64,000 nucleotides of DNA from Nitrosomonadales bacterium (GCA_016721605.1 JADKHS010000001.1:62001-126000), one strand, 5' to 3'; shown: positions 38,699 to 48,915, numbered from the stretch's first letter. A program made the numbers and translations. The notes: generated by a model from the letters alone, not told the origin.

Positions 38699-40162
38699 CT
38701 ACTTGGCGTTATAGTTCAAGTCGGTGCGACGATTTTGTGACCAGGCAGCCTCATTATGTGCGGTAGACATTGGCTTCTCTTCGCCGTAGCTTACCGACTC
38801 AATCTGGCCTTCTTTAGCACCACCCACTAACAACACTTTCTTCACACCATCAGCACGACGTTGGCCCAAGGCCAAGTTGTACTCACTACTCCCTCGCTCA
38901 TCGGCATGCCCTTCCAAACGCACTAAACGATTTTGATGTTCCGCCAGATACTTAGCATGGGCTTGCACAGTGCGTTTATCCTGTTCCGGTACGGCATCCA
39001 TATCTATTGGATAATAAATACTGCGCTTAGCCAGCAAACCACTCGGGACACCAAGAGAATCCTCAGCGACTACTCCCCGTGCTATAGCTACCTTAGCAGC
39101 ATCCCGCGCAGCATTCGCCTTAGCAGCATTCTGCGCAGAAGCCACGTTAGCCGCTTCCCGTGCAGCAGACGCTTCAGCCGCAGCCTGTGCAGCAGCTGCC
39201 TTAACGGCTTCAAGTTCAGCCGCAACCTTGGCCGCATTAGCCACTTCCCGCGCAGCAGATGTACTAGCCGCTTCCCGTGCAGCAGACGCTTCAGCTGCAG
39301 CCTGTGCAGCAGCTGCCTTAACAGCTTCAAGTTCAGCCGCAATCTTGGCTGCATTAGCTGCTTCCCGCGCTGCAGCTGCACTAGCCGCTTCGCGTGCTGC
39401 TGCAGCATCAGCAGCAGCCTGTGCAGCAGCTGCCTTAGCAGTTTCAAGTTCAGCACTGTGAACCTCAGCTGCACGGGCGGCTGCCAATGCAGCCTCTTCA
39501 GCTGCCGCTTTGGCTGCTGCTACTCTAGCAGCTTCAAGTTCAGCACTGTGAACCTCAGCTGCATGGGCGGCTGCCAATGCAGCCTCTTCAGCTGCCGCTT
39601 TGGCTGCTGCTACTCTGGCAGCTTCAAGTTCAGCACTGTGAACCTCAGCTGCACGGGCGGCTGCCAATGCAGCCTCTTCAGTTGCCGCCTTAGCAGCTGC
39701 TACTCTAGCAGCTTCAAGTTCAGCACTGTGAACCTCAGCTGCACGGGCGGCTGCTACTCTGGCAGCTTCAAGCTCAGCATTTTGAACCTCAGCAGCACGG
39801 GCAGCTGCCAGTGCTGCCTCTTCAGCTGCCGCTTTGGCAGCTGCCGCCCTGGCAACCTCCAGTTCAGCATTTTGAACCTCAGCAGTACGGGCAGCTGCCA
39901 GCGCAGCCTCCTCAGCTGCTGCCTTGGCAACAGCCTCTTGATCTGTCGCCCCAGTAGACTTAGAAATTTGAGACACGCCGTTTTGGTCATTCAGAGTATC
40001 AACCGCCACAGATGCGCCAGGAGCAGAATCCACCGCTGCCGACACGGGTACGCCAGCTGCTCGCCCCCTCTTCTTGAGGTCACCCACAGGCGGCTCGTCG
40101 CTGGCACAAGCAGCCAACAGGCTTGCCAACAATACTCCAATCACTATGCTTTTCATCCTCAT
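38699..40162 (-). CDS. pal: Pal lipoprotein with long Ala-rich repeat insertion
   Basis: Pal anchors the outer membrane to peptidoglycan and binds TolB. Typical length is about 170 residues; this one has 487. The lipobox is SLLAAC. After about 70 residues comes an Ala/Glu-rich helical region of about 290 residues, built of 30-residue repeats (EEAALAAARAAEVHSAELEA) and resembling TolA domain II. The OmpA domain follows: KRSIYYPIDMDAVPEQDKR, GHADERGSSEYNLALGQRRA, with the conserved Asp and Arg. It sits between tolB and cpoB as expected. The insertion would let the lipid anchor and the peptidoglycan-binding domain lie tens of nanometres apart if helical. Confidence 0.93.
   Translation of the reverse strand: MRMKSIVIGVLLASLLAACASDEPPVGDLKKRGRAAGVPVSAAVDSAPGASVAVDTLNDQNGVSQISKSTGATDQEAVAKAAAEEAALAAARTAEVQNAELEVARAAAAKAAAEEAALAAARAAEVQNAELEAARVAAARAAEVHSAELEAARVAAAKAATEEAALAAARAAEVHSAELEAARVAAAKAAAEEAALAAAHAAEVHSAELEAARVAAAKAAAEEAALAAARAAEVHSAELETAKAAAAQAAADAAAAREAASAAAAREAANAAKIAAELEAVKAAAAQAAAEASAAREAASTSAAREVANAAKVAAELEAVKAAAAQAAAEASAAREAANVASAQNAAKANAARDAAKVAIARGVVAEDSLGVPSGLLAKRSIYYPIDMDAVPEQDKRTVQAHAKYLAEHQNRLVRLEGHADERGSSEYNLALGQRRADGVKKVLLVGGAKEGQIESVSYGEEKPMSTAHNEAAWSQNRRTDLNYNAK
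39441..39800 (-). repeat. 90-bp tandem repeats in pal
   Basis: A TTCAAGTTCAGCACTG landmark recurs at 39443, 39533, 39623 and 39713, giving a strict 90-bp period (30 residues). A shorter diverged unit follows. The repeats are nearly identical, so unequal recombination could change their number. Confidence 0.9.
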
Positions 40163-40183
40163 TTATCCCTTATAAAATAATGC

Positions 40184-41443
40184 TTACTGTTTCAAAAAAG
40201 GTCCCCAAGTCGGCTCACGGACATCGCCTGCCTGTGAGGACAACCTTTGCTTAACCCTGCCATCGCTGGAAACGATGGCCAGTATACCACGGCCCTGTGC
40301 CTCAGTTGCAAACAGGACTAGCTTTCCGTTGGGTGAAAAGCTTGGTCGCTTTTCCCACCCACCTTCGGTCAACAACTGCATTTGCCGACTCTGAAAATCC
40401 TGAACCGCAACATGGAATCGCCCACTAATCTGATGCGCAAACACAAAGCTTTTGCCATCTGGACTATATCGCGGCGAGAAATTATTGCTACCTTCAAAGG
40501 TCAACCGCTCAGCGGCCTTTCCCTCTACTGGCATCCTGTAAATTTGCGCACTTCCTCCACGGTCGGATGTAAACAACAAATATTGTCCATCTGGGGAAAA
40601 GCTAGGTTCAGTATCGATCGCACCGCTAAATGTGAGGCGACGTAAGTCAGTGCCATCCGGACGAACCAAGTATATCTGCGGACTACCATCGCGCGTTAGC
40701 ACGACGGCGAGGTGCTTACCATCCGGCGCCCATACCGGGGCGCTATTACTTCCCCGTGCATTGGACAAAACCACTCGTTGATTAGTAACTAACGATTGTA
40801 CATACACAACCGCATGCCCCTGCTCTAATGTCACATAGGCAAGCTGGCTGCCATCTGGCGACCACGCTGGCGACATAATAGGTTCATTGATCGACAGCAC
40901 AACTCGATCGTTATAACCATCACTATCCGCCACCACCAGACGATTGTTCTTGCCTTGCCGGTTTACATACGCGATACGCGTACTGAACACCCCAGGATTG
41001 CCCGTGAGCTTTTCATATATTAGATCGGCAATGCGGTGGCCAATGGCGCGCATTTGATCACTTTTGGCGGTTACAGCTTGGCCAAACAATTCGGTTTGCT
41101 TTACTGCATCGAGCAAACGAAATTTAACCATGACACGGCCATCCTGCTGCGTCTCCACACTGCCAATGGCCAAAGCTTCCGCTCCACGCCAGTCGGCATA
41201 TACCACCTCATGTGGCTCATGCGGCGTCTTGCTTGTCGGGTTAACCAACCGGAATAATCCACTACGCTTCAAGTCCATGGACACCACTTCAGTAATGCTT
41301 TGAGCGAGTTTGTCTTCGTTGGCAAATGGCACGATAGCTACCGGAATCTGGCGTTCTCCTGCCCCTATAATATCAATGGTCAACGCAGCGCGAGCGGGCA
41401 AGGCAACACAAAGCAAAATCAACAAAACCCAATAACGTAACAT
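40184..41443 (-). CDS. tolB: Tol-Pal system periplasmic protein TolB
   Basis: The start is set at the ATG after a GAGGAG site (MLRYWVLLILLCVALPARA signal peptide). The protein has 419 residues, normal for TolB. The N-terminal domain (IPVAIVPFANEDKLAQSI) is followed by a six-bladed beta-propeller with repeated PxWSPDG/FSPDG blades (SPAWSPDGSQLAYV, PVWAPDGKHLAVV, PSFSPDGQYLLF). TolB binds Pal in the periplasm and is displaced by TolA at division sites. It lies between tolA and pal as usual and is intact. Confidence 0.96.
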   Translation of the reverse strand: MLRYWVLLILLCVALPARAALTIDIIGAGERQIPVAIVPFANEDKLAQSITEVVSMDLKRSGLFRLVNPTSKTPHEPHEVVYADWRGAEALAIGSVETQQDGRVMVKFRLLDAVKQTELFGQAVTAKSDQMRAIGHRIADLIYEKLTGNPGVFSTRIAYVNRQGKNNRLVVADSDGYNDRVVLSINEPIMSPAWSPDGSQLAYVTLEQGHAVVYVQSLVTNQRVVLSNARGSNSAPVWAPDGKHLAVVLTRDGSPQIYLVRPDGTDLRRLTFSGAIDTEPSFSPDGQYLLFTSDRGGSAQIYRMPVEGKAAERLTFEGSNNFSPRYSPDGKSFVFAHQISGRFHVAVQDFQSRQMQLLTEGGWEKRPSFSPNGKLVLFATEAQGRGILAIVSSDGRVKQRLSSQAGDVREPTWGPFLKQ

Positions 41444-41461
41444 GTTCACTCCTCTCATAAA

Positions 41462-42897
41462 CTATTCCTTTGGGCTAAATTTGAGACGCAATTCACGAAA
41501 GTTGCTGAATAACGCCGCATCCGGCGGCAAGGGCAACGGCTCCGCTTTCTTAATGGCGCGTTCCACCGCGCTGTCATACGCCGCACTCCCACTCGGCTTA
41601 ACCAATATTGAATTTAAGACCATGCCACCAGGTAGCAGCGTCACATCAAATTCCGCGCGCGCATTAATTGGTATATCCGGCAACATCACGATATTGCGGC
41701 GTATTTTAGCGATGATCTTGGCTTTATATTCAGCCACTTCCTTGCCTACAGCCGCTGCTTGCGCAGCACGCGCACGTTCTTGCTCAGCCTGCATTTTCTG
41801 CTCGGCACGCGCACGTTCCTGTTCAGCCTTCGCTTTCTGTTCGGCTTGCACCTTTTGCTCAGCCTGTGCCTTCTGTTCCGCCAGCAGCTTTTGCTCGGCC
41901 TGCGCCTTCTGTCGCGCCCGCTCTTTCTCCTCGGCCTGCGCTTTTTTCTCGGCTAAAATTTTCAGTTTTGCCTGCGTCTTCCGCCTCAGCTTTTTGTTCC
42001 GCCTCAGCTCTTTGCTCCATTTCAGCTTTTCGTTCTGCTTCAGCTTTTCGTTCTGCTTCAGCTTTTCGTTGCTTCAGCTTTTCGTTCAGCTTCAGCTTTT
42101 CGTTCTGCTTCAGCTTTTCGTTCCGCCTGCACCCTTTGTTTCACCAAGGCCTTCTGCTCGGCCTGAGCTTTATGTTCAGCCTCAACCTTCTGTTCCACCT
42201 CAGTCTTCTGCTCGGCCTGACTTTTAGGTTTAAGTTGAGCATCCGCCTTTTCTATTTGTCGTTTGGGCTCAGGTTTCACAGCTTCTTGCAATTTTTCCTG
42301 TAACCGTTTCTTTTCAGCCAATTCGAAATCAGCTTTAAGTGACGCCGCAGACTTCACCGGTTCAATCACTTTGGGTGGCTCGGCTTTTTCCAATTCAGCC
42401 TTAAGGTTATGACGTAACTTAGCAACAATATTAGCCTGCTCGGCACGAGCTCGCTCATGCTCAGCCCTTGCCTTCTGCACTTCAATCATCTTTTGCTCCA
42501 CCAGCATTTTCTGCTCAACCTGCACCCTCAACTTCTCCTGTTTTTTTTGCTCAGCCACATCCACTTTTTCAATTCGCCGTTTAGGCTCTGCTCTCGTCGG
42601 CTTGGACTTTTCCTGTGGCCTTTTTTTTGCAGATAACTCTATATCCGCCTTAGGTGGCACCACAGGCTGCATAGGCTTGTCCAATTTAGGTTGCTCAATC
42701 AATTTAGGAGGCTCAACCTTAACAGGAGCAGCCTCTCCCCCAGGCAAACTATCCCAAATATCCACCACCATACCCTGCGGAGGCTGTACCTTCCAGCTGG
42801 CACCGAAATATAACAATGCGAAGAATGCACAGTGAACAGCCAATGCCAATGCCCCAGCACGTAACTTATAGGGTTTGGCATACACGATCGTGCTCAT
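41462..42897 (-). CDS. tolA: TolA (two frameshifts in this sequence)
   Basis: The first frame (42897-42058) has the cytoplasmic/transmembrane start (LRAGALALAVHCAFFALLYF) and the Lys/Glu/Ala-rich domain II. The last frame (41851-41462) carries the end of domain II and TolA domain III (EYKAKIIAKIRRNIVMLPD, FDVTLLPGGMVLNSILVKPS). Near 42070 two bases seem missing from a GAACGAAAAGCT repeat, and near 41980 a second shift is needed. Together they give about 479 residues. Since tolQ, tolR, tolB and pal are intact, an intact tolA is expected and the breaks are probably sequence errors in repeats. The ATG overlaps the tolR stop. Confidence 0.9.
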
Positions 42898-43316
42898 CGC
42901 TCCTTGGTTTGCGCCAACAGACCAACTTTCTTAATCTGTTGCCGTTGTAACACGTCCATGATACTGATCACTTCTTCATAACGCACATTTTTGTCTGCAG
43001 AAATCACAACAGGCTGATCCGCATTCTGTGCCTGCTTCTGCTTAAGAAGCTCAATTAATTCCTCACGTGTAACGCTCTGCTCCTGGCCTTTCTTACTTCG
43101 ATCATTTAGCGCCAGTGTAGTATCTTTCTTGATAATCACTTCCAATGGCGCAACAGGCGGCGCGAGTGATTTACCTACGCTGGGCAGATCAATCTGCCCA
43201 GGGTTCATCAGTGGTGCCGTAATCATAAATATCACTAATAACACCAACATCACGTCTATGTAAGGCACGACGTTAATATCGCTCATTGGGCGCATGGCAG
43301 AACGGCGCGGGATCAT
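42894..43316 (-). CDS. tolR: TolR, Tol-Pal proton-channel partner
   Basis: The 140-residue ExbD/TolR protein has a single membrane helix with the essential Asp (DINVVPYIDVMLVLLVIFMI) and a periplasmic domain ending ILQRQQIKKVGLLAQ. With TolQ it uses the proton gradient to energise TolA. Its start overlaps the tolQ stop and its stop overlaps the tolA start (both ATGA). Confidence 0.96.
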   Translation of the reverse strand: MIPRRSAMRPMSDINVVPYIDVMLVLLVIFMITAPLMNPGQIDLPSVGKSLAPPVAPLEVIIKKDTTLALNDRSKKGQEQSVTREELIELLKQKQAQNADQPVVISADKNVRYEEVISIMDVLQRQQIKKVGLLAQTKER

Positions 43317-43987
43317 GGCTGACGTTGCAAAACGTTAGAGAATTCTTCCATAAAAATTTCAAATCGTGAGGCTAAACGCGTAATATCATGCGAGTAACGA
43401 TTGTAAGCAACTACAGCGGGAATAGCGGCAAACAACCCCATCGCAGTAGCTACTAATGCCTCGGCTATGCCAGGCGCAACATGTGCTAACGTGGCCTGGC
43501 CGACATTAGACAACCCACGGAATGCATTCATAATCCCCCACACCGTACCAAATAGCCCGACATAAGGACTCACCGAGCCAACTGTGGCTAAAAAAGCCAA
43601 ATGCGATTCAAGAATATCCATTTCACGCTGATAAGTGGCACGCATGGCACGACGTGTGCCATCCATCACCGCATTGTTGTCCATATCATGTTTCTTTTTA
43701 AGCTTAAGGAATTCAGTAAAGCCAGCTGCAAAAATTCGTCCCATACTGCCCGAATCACCGCGCATTACAGAAGTATTTTGATACAACCTGTTGAGGTCAT
43801 CATTATTCCAAAATGATTCTTCAAATTCCTCACTTTGCTTCACTGCCTGCCTGACAGTAAACATCTTGATGAATATGAACCACCATGACATCAATGAAAC
43901 AAGTAACAACAAACCCATTACCAATTGAACAAGTACGCTGGCATTCTGAATCAAATGGATAAACGATAAATCCTGTGTTACATCCAT
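43313..43987 (-). CDS. tolQ: TolQ, Tol-Pal proton-channel subunit
   Basis: The preferred start is ATG 43987 (MDVTQDLSFIHLIQNAS), preceded by AAAGGA; an ATG at 44014 would overlap ybgC by 13 bases. The product has about 224 residues with three membrane helices of the MotA/TolQ/ExbB family (LVMGLLLLVSLMSWWFIFIK, ATVGSVSPYVGLFGTVWGI, ALVATAMGLFAAIPAVVAYN). It pairs with TolR, whose gene overlaps its stop. Confidence 0.96.
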   Translation of the reverse strand: MDVTQDLSFIHLIQNASVLVQLVMGLLLLVSLMSWWFIFIKMFTVRQAVKQSEEFEESFWNNDDLNRLYQNTSVMRGDSGSMGRIFAAGFTEFLKLKKKHDMDNNAVMDGTRRAMRATYQREMDILESHLAFLATVGSVSPYVGLFGTVWGIMNAFRGLSNVGQATLAHVAPGIAEALVATAMGLFAAIPAVVAYNRYSHDITRLASRFEIFMEEFSNVLQRQP

Positions 43988-44001
43988 ATTTACAATATCC
44001 T

Positions 44002-44421
44002 TTAATTTTTCCATTGCTCTCGCAATATTTCCGGCACGCTCACCGGCTTGAAATTATCCATTGTTACGCATACTAAATGTACTTCTGCCTCAACCAGTAC
44101 ATCCTCACCGCGTAACACTTTCTGACACAAGACCACACGACTACGTCCAACATCCTTCAGTTGTGCGCTGACAGCAAGTAAATCATCCAACAACGCGGGC
44201 TTGAGATAATCCAACTTCAGTGAACGAACCACAAATACCGTACCGAATTCGCGCATCAACCCCGCATTACTGTAACCATAACACTCCCGCAACCACTCTG
44301 TCCGCGCGCGCTCTAGAAAGTTCACATAACTAGCATGATATACCACCCCTCCCGCATCTGTATCTTGAAAATACACACGCACTGGCAGTGAAAAATTTGA
44401 TTTAAGGGGTAACTGAAGCAT
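44002..44421 (-). CDS. ybgC: Acyl-CoA thioesterase YbgC (Tol-Pal associated)
   Basis: The 139-residue hotdog-fold thioesterase shows the YbgC/4HBT signature VYFQDTDAGGVVYHASYVNF with the catalytic Asp, followed by ERARTEWLRE. It is the first gene of the tol-pal operon. It is thought to act on acyl-CoA or acyl-ACP near phospholipid synthesis enzymes at the membrane. The size is normal. Confidence 0.94.
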   Translation of the reverse strand: MLQLPLKSNFSLPVRVYFQDTDAGGVVYHASYVNFLERARTEWLRECYGYSNAGLMREFGTVFVVRSLKLDYLKPALLDDLLAVSAQLKDVGRSRVVLCQKVLRGEDVLVEAEVHLVCVTMDNFKPVSVPEILREQWKN

Positions 44422-44868
44422 GGTATTTAACCTTAAAAATTTTTAATCACCTAAAATTTAACACACTATAACCCAACAATCTCATCACATATCGTCAGCC
44501 GTATTTTTCTATATTAACAAGGCATCAATTGAATCGACAACCCCACGCAACGCTATCGGCCACCATCACGCCCCTACCCCAATGATACTCAGTTGTGAGA
44601 AGCTCCAATAAATCCCAAAACAGTCTGACATTCTTTTCCAATCAAATATCAACTGTTTGGTGCAAAATCCTTTGTCCCGGATAACCACTGTTCAATTCCT
44701 TGGGAAGGCCCGGCCAAGGCGCTAAGCCGATAAAGATCCACCGATCTCACAGGTCGCGCGTTATAGCCATAGTAGAAAAACATGATGGACGACAATAAAA
44801 CAACAGACTCTGGCGATGGCAGCGAAATACGGGACTGGATTTGAACAACACCATCAGCTTGCGCCATT
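44422..44868. other. Region upstream of the tol-pal operon without a supportable gene
   Basis: AT-rich sequence next to ybgC should contain the tol-pal promoter (read leftwards), but I cannot fix -35/-10 boxes with confidence. A 72-residue minus-strand reading (44649-44867) has no recognisable product or good ribosome-binding site. Confidence 0.5.
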
Positions 44869-44985
44869 TTGACCGAAGTGCGCTACCGTGGTTTAGCCAA
44901 AAATGCCGGTCGCGTATTTATCGCGCTGGGATTGGCGAATATTTACTTGTCTCGAAATCGATTGATGGCACAGATGCGCCCATAG
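44869..44985 (+). pseudogene. IS5-family transposase, C-terminal remnant
   Basis: The translation LTEVRYRGLAKNAGRVFIAL, then GLANIYLSRNRLMAQMRP and a stop, matches the end of IS5-type transposases; compare TRYKGLAKNTAQLFALFGF in the intact copy at 54353-55336. No upstream coding part remains in frame. Confidence 0.75.
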
Positions 44986-45103
44986 CGGGCAAAAAGCCCA
45001 AGGGGTAGCCCGAAAGGGCAAAACAAAACGGGTTGAACTTGCCTTTTTGCATAATCACGCATATTCCGTAATTATTGATCCGACCAGTTGAAGTTTGAAA
45101 TTT

Positions 45104-45545
45104 TCATGCTGCATATTTCACGCGAGCATCCTGAAAGTGTTTTTTGGCACGCTCGTGTGACTTCTCCAATGTCTGCATATACTCGGTTATTGCGGCTTTC
45201 AACTTGTCTTCGTTGCATACCGAACTTTGAGTAATGACGTACTGTAAGTCGATGTTAAACCTCTCTTCTGGATTGAGCTCCGGACTCTAGCTGGGCTAGT
45301 AGAACAACTCGATTTTGTCATTATGCTCCTCCACCCATTTCTTGACTGACTTGCTGTGATGCACACGCAAATTATCGAGAACACTCGATCAGCTACATGA
45401 TAGCGACACGGTTCCACAGCACAAATTCCATCTTCAGTTGTTCAGGCCGTTTATCGCCGATGATTTGCCTGACCAGTCGCTCTTGCTCGTCAGTTAGGCG
45501 GCGACCGTCGCCCCTTTGCCTACCGCGTATGGTCGGGTAAGAAAG
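45104..45545 (-). pseudogene. IS630-family transposase remnant
   Basis: On the minus strand the N-terminal helix-turn-helix part survives (YPTIRGRQRGDGRRLTDEQE, then KRPEQLKMEFVLWNRVAIM and a stop). An internal deletion joins it to the catalytic end VLDNLRVHHSKSVKKWVEEH. Two stop codons replace residues of the expected LPSYSPELNPEE motif (FY*PS*SPELNPEE). The C-terminus ends KHFQDARVKYAA. It is clearly inactive. Confidence 0.85.
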
Positions 45546-45854
45546 TCCACTCCACTCAACTATAACGCATCACGCCAATTTTTTGCGATGCAATCACACG
45601 AGCTGTTTTCACCGCTCGTACAACCGCTCTATTTTTTGAAATCTAGCATCTTCTTTCTCCATATGCATCAAACTAAGCCGTACGATAAAAATTCAATCTT
45701 CAGCATGCCGAATCTATAGAGTCTTGGAAATATGGGGCTTGTTCAGCGTAGCCTTAAATCAAGTACAGGATCTGCAAATTCGTGAAATCGGGCTGTTGTG
45801 CGCATGCATACTATGTGTCACGGTGCATGGCACCGGTTCATGCAGGGGGCAGCA
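45546..45854. other. Gap between two decayed transposases
   Basis: No supported gene. The stretch presumably contains the lost ends of the IS630 and IS1595 remnants. Confidence 0.5.
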
Positions 45855-46816
45855 ATGAGAAGGCTGGAATTGAAACGAATCACAGCCGCGTTGCGGCAAC
45901 TGACATCCGATTAGCGTAAAAGTGTAGCGGTTAAATTGGCAGCGCTGGATACGCAGTTGGTATCGACTGTACTTATCGAGGGGCGCTTCGCATGTGGCGC
46001 GACGTGCCTGCACTGTAAGGCTATGCACGTGATTCGGAACGGCCATGCCAACGGATTGCAACGCTATCGTTGTCGGAAGGCCGCAAGACGTTTAACGCCC
46101 TGACCGGCATCCCGTTGAACCGGTTGCATAAGCGAGGCAAGTGGCTTGACCAAGCGCATGCACTGCAGGATGCCCAGACGCTACGAGAGATTGCCCGTGC
46201 CTTGCGAATTTACCTCAGCACCGCACACCGCTGGCGGCATCGTTTTCTGGCGGCACCCAAGACCCTCCAGCCGCAGGCACTGACTGGCATTGCCGAGACA
46301 TGACGAAACGATGCGCTTGCTATCGTTACAAGGGAAAGCGGAGCGCGGTTTAGACCGCAAGGCACGAAAGCGCGGCGGGGAAGCTACCCAGCGCGGCTTC
46401 TCGCACGAACAGGTGCCGGTGCTCGTTGCCCGTGATCGTGCCGGTGCGACGATGGATTGTGTGCTGAAGGCAATGGACATGGCAACGTTATTTGTTGCGC
46501 TGAAACCGTCTTGACGAAAGATGTTGTACTCTGTACCGACGGCAGCAAGGCTGCTTGTCGGCGCAGCACGTAAATTGGGCATCGAGCATCACGCTGTCAA
46601 CCTGTCAGCAGGCATCCGCGTCGACGGCGCTTGGCACGTGCAGAATGTCAATGCTTAATCACAGCCGACTCAAAGCCTGGGTACAAAAAATTCGCGGTGT
46701 GGTTACGTGCTACTTGGACAGCTATCTCGGCTGGTTTCGTGCCCTCGACCGTGAAAAAGGCAATGGACTGAAACCCCAGCAGTGGCTGGCTATGGCGATC
46801 AGTGAAAGAGCCAACA
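45855..46816 (+). pseudogene. IS1595-family transposase, multiply frameshifted
   Basis: Pieces in several frames assemble into an IS1595/ISXO2-like transposase. The zinc-ribbon start is CLHCKAMHVIRNGHANGLQR, YRCRK, and continues KTFNALTGIPLNRLHKRGKW. A helix-turn-helix segment (LREIARALRIYLSTAHRWRH) follows. The catalytic part includes RKARKRGG, VPVLVARDRAGATMD, VVLCTDGSKA and RKLGIEHHAVNLSAGIRVDG, ending YLDSYLGWFRALDREKGNGL. At least four frame changes and in-frame stops (for example a TAG near 45912) are present, too many to be sequence error alone. Confidence 0.85.
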
Positions 46817-46910
46817 AAATGATTTGCGAACACAGCCATTCATTAATATTAATACAATCCCCCTCTTGCCAACTTACGCTGACGCCAACCGATTCATCAC
46901 CATCAGTATT

Positions 46911-48331
46911 TTCCAATTCAGAAATGAGTCTGAACGAAGGGTTTTTAGTCTGAGTAAATTAACTTGTTCTGGTTCGATCTAGTTGATAGGTGCTTCTTCG
47001 TTTTGCCTTGTCGATTTTATTTCTCAAGCCCGTTTTTTTATCGCCGCAGAGATGTCTTTAAACAGTTTTTTTCTTGCGTTGTTCAGTGCCAAGGCGGCAT
47101 CATTGTCGCTCATTTCTGCTGCCCGCGCATTCAGTTGTTCGAGGGCTACTCCATCCTTCAGATACTGACTGGCCTCGGGTATTGATTTGAGTTTCTCATA
47201 AGGTGTCATCATGTCTTTGTAGCTGTATTTCTTTCGTTCTTTTCCCTTGGCATCTGTAATTGTCTCTGGAAAGAAACATGGCCGGTGGAAGTTGACATAA
47301 GGGTTGAGATAATCGGCGCAGAAAGCATTGACCAAACTGGCGCAGTATTGCGGGATATGCGCATAGCCCAGATGTTTGCGTACCACGGCGGCGTTCTTTG
47401 ACTCCGCCAAGGCGTTATCGTTGGAATGCCGTGGCCGTGACTTGGTGAACTCGATCCGGAGCTTCTCCAACAGCTTTGCGACCTGATAATTGATGTACTC
47501 TGAACCGTTATCCGAATGGAACCCCAGGATGACAAACGGAAATCCATCCAGCAACTGCCGGATGACCGGCAGCAAATACGCCTCGCTGATCTTCTCGCAG
47601 GTGGCGACGAATTGCATCTGCGTCACACAGTCCACCGCGTTGATGTGGTACACGCCTTTGACGCCATCCAGATCGCCTTGATGCACGCTATCTATGCGGA
47701 TGTAGCCCGGCACTCCGTTTGGCTGCGGTGCACGGCGTTTGCCGATGGGAATGCCGGTGGGGCGCGTCTTGCTCCAGTGCCGCCGTTTGTTCTGGTACGG
47801 TGTGCTCCCGCGCAGGTTGTAAAGGTGGGAAACCGAGATGCCCGCCAGCCGTTCAAAGCGCGCATCACCAAAAACCAAAAGAGCGCGTTCCATGAGCTTC
47901 TTGGTGGTGGGCCCGGACAGCGTGTCATGCAGCACATCTATCTCGGCCAGCAAGAGCACGTCTGCTGCGGTGTAACGATAGGTGAAACCCTGCTTGGGCG
48001 TACAGGGTTGTTTCGATAGCTTCCCATCCTTGCGGTATTGCCGTACCAATCGGGTTACTTGCTGGCGTGATAGCCCGGTCATGCGCTCGATATAGCGCAG
48101 TAGTATGCCCTTATCTACCCGCCCGTGCGGAGCGTAGCCAAACCGCTTGAGGACGCGTCCGATAAACTGGTTACGCTCCTCTTTGGAACCCGAAATATCA
48201 CCTCCGATGTCCCGTCCAAAAATGCCTTGATCTGCACCAAGGTCTGTAGCTTTGCTTCTTCCATGTTGATCACCATGCTTCGCATAATGACCGACCCAGC
48301 AAATCAATTTCAGACTCATTTCATGTTGGAA
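46911..48331 (-). mobile_element. Integrase-core insertion sequence, copy A (about 1421 bp)
   Basis: The ends are TTCCAATTCAGAAATGAGTC (46911) and, read inward on the other strand, TTCCAACATGAAATGAGTCT (48331), imperfect inverted repeats. The element matches copy B at 52895-55511 nearly base for base (about 1420 bp once its nested IS is removed) in opposite orientation. No clear target duplication is visible. Identity to a named IS family is not certain. Confidence 0.85.
47024..48285 (-). CDS. Transposase of element copy A (integrase core, one frameshift in this sequence)
   Basis: By comparison with copy B the start is the ATG at 48285 (MRSMVINMEEAKLQTLVQ), but a TTT at 48182-48184 (AAAA in copy B) loses a base, so the N-terminal 30 or so residues are out of frame. 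The intact part has a helix-turn-helix (MTGLSRQQVTRLVRQYRK) and a DDE integrase core: IRIDSVHQGD, LGFHSDNGSEYIN, NDNALAESKNA. The C-terminus is KKLFKDISAAIKKRA, which copy B lacks through its own A-run shift. The true length should be about 420 residues. Confidence 0.88.
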
Positions 48332-48342
48332 ATACGTCAACC

Positions 48343-48370
48343 TTTCAGACTCATTTCATATTGGAAGAGG
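48343..48370. repeat. Solo element end next to copy A
   Basis: TTTCAGACTCATTTCATATT followed by GGAAGAGG repeats the right end of copy A with a 11-bp spacer between them. It is a second, orphan terminal repeat, consistent with an earlier insertion and deletion of the same element family at this site. Confidence 0.65.
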
Positions 48371-48466
48371 CTCCATCTTGACTAGAGGGCCCTTTATCGA
48401 TACTGTCTGAACCGATGGTTTGTATTTGTTTCCGGCGATTTATATTTATTTTTAAGGATGAGAAAA

Positions 48467-48915
48467 ATGAACCCACAAAAATAGTAATTGCCATGCCAAC
48501 CGAAGATGAATTTATGCCAAGTATTTCAAGGTGGGGGCATGAGTATGTTTGGACCCATAAAGAGGTATATTTTATCCATGTTGTCAGGAAAGATATTTAC
48601 GTTCACGAAATGGGCGTTGACGAAATCCCTGGCAAGGTCGAACAAGAAAATATAAAAAAACAACTGTTAGACTTCATTAAAAATAAAGCAGGTGAGATGA
48701 TGCCCTTGCAAGCATTCAAAAAAGCTCATTTTGAAGTTATATTTGCGCAGTCTCCAGCAGATCGACTGGCTGACTATGCTAGAGAAATTAATGCGGGAAT
48801 GGTCGTGGTAGCAACAAGAAACAAAAAAGGCTTCTCTGGGATATTTCTTAGTTCATTTGCAGATCGCCTTTTAAAGTTATCGCCCTGTGATATTTTGGTT
48901 TTAAGACCTAATTAA
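48467..48915 (+). CDS. Universal stress protein UspA family (frameshift near its start in this sequence)
   Basis: A Shine-Dalgarno AAGGATG precedes ATG 48467. From there MNPQK hits a stop unless one A is added to the A5 run at 48477-48481, giving MNPQKIVIAMPTEDEFMPS and a 149-residue UspA protein. C-terminal features fit the family: FAQSPADRLADYAREINAGM, VVVATRNKKGFSG, then SPCDILVLRP. UspA proteins bind nucleotide or act as stress regulators in the cytoplasm. The gene is AT-rich and lies 162 bp before a SulP transporter; both are bracketed by IS elements. Confidence 0.85.

Noticed and set aside
38933..40180. 415-residue Cys/Ser/Phe-rich reading frame on the + strand
   Set aside because: It is the complement of the Ala-rich pal repeats; low GC-skewed repeat composition keeps stops away. 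The pal frame has lipobox, OmpA domain and operon context.
41442..42303. Overlapping + strand Ser/Phe/Cys-rich frames opposite tolA
   Set aside because: They are complements of the Lys/Glu/Ala repeats of TolA domain II and have no start context or family.
44649..44867. 72-residue minus-strand frame upstream of tol-pal
   Set aside because: No recognisable product, start signal or conservation clue.
47516..48019. 167-residue frame opposite the element transposase (also at 53208-53711)
   Set aside because: Present in both copies only because the elements are identical; the transposase frame carries the DDE motifs.
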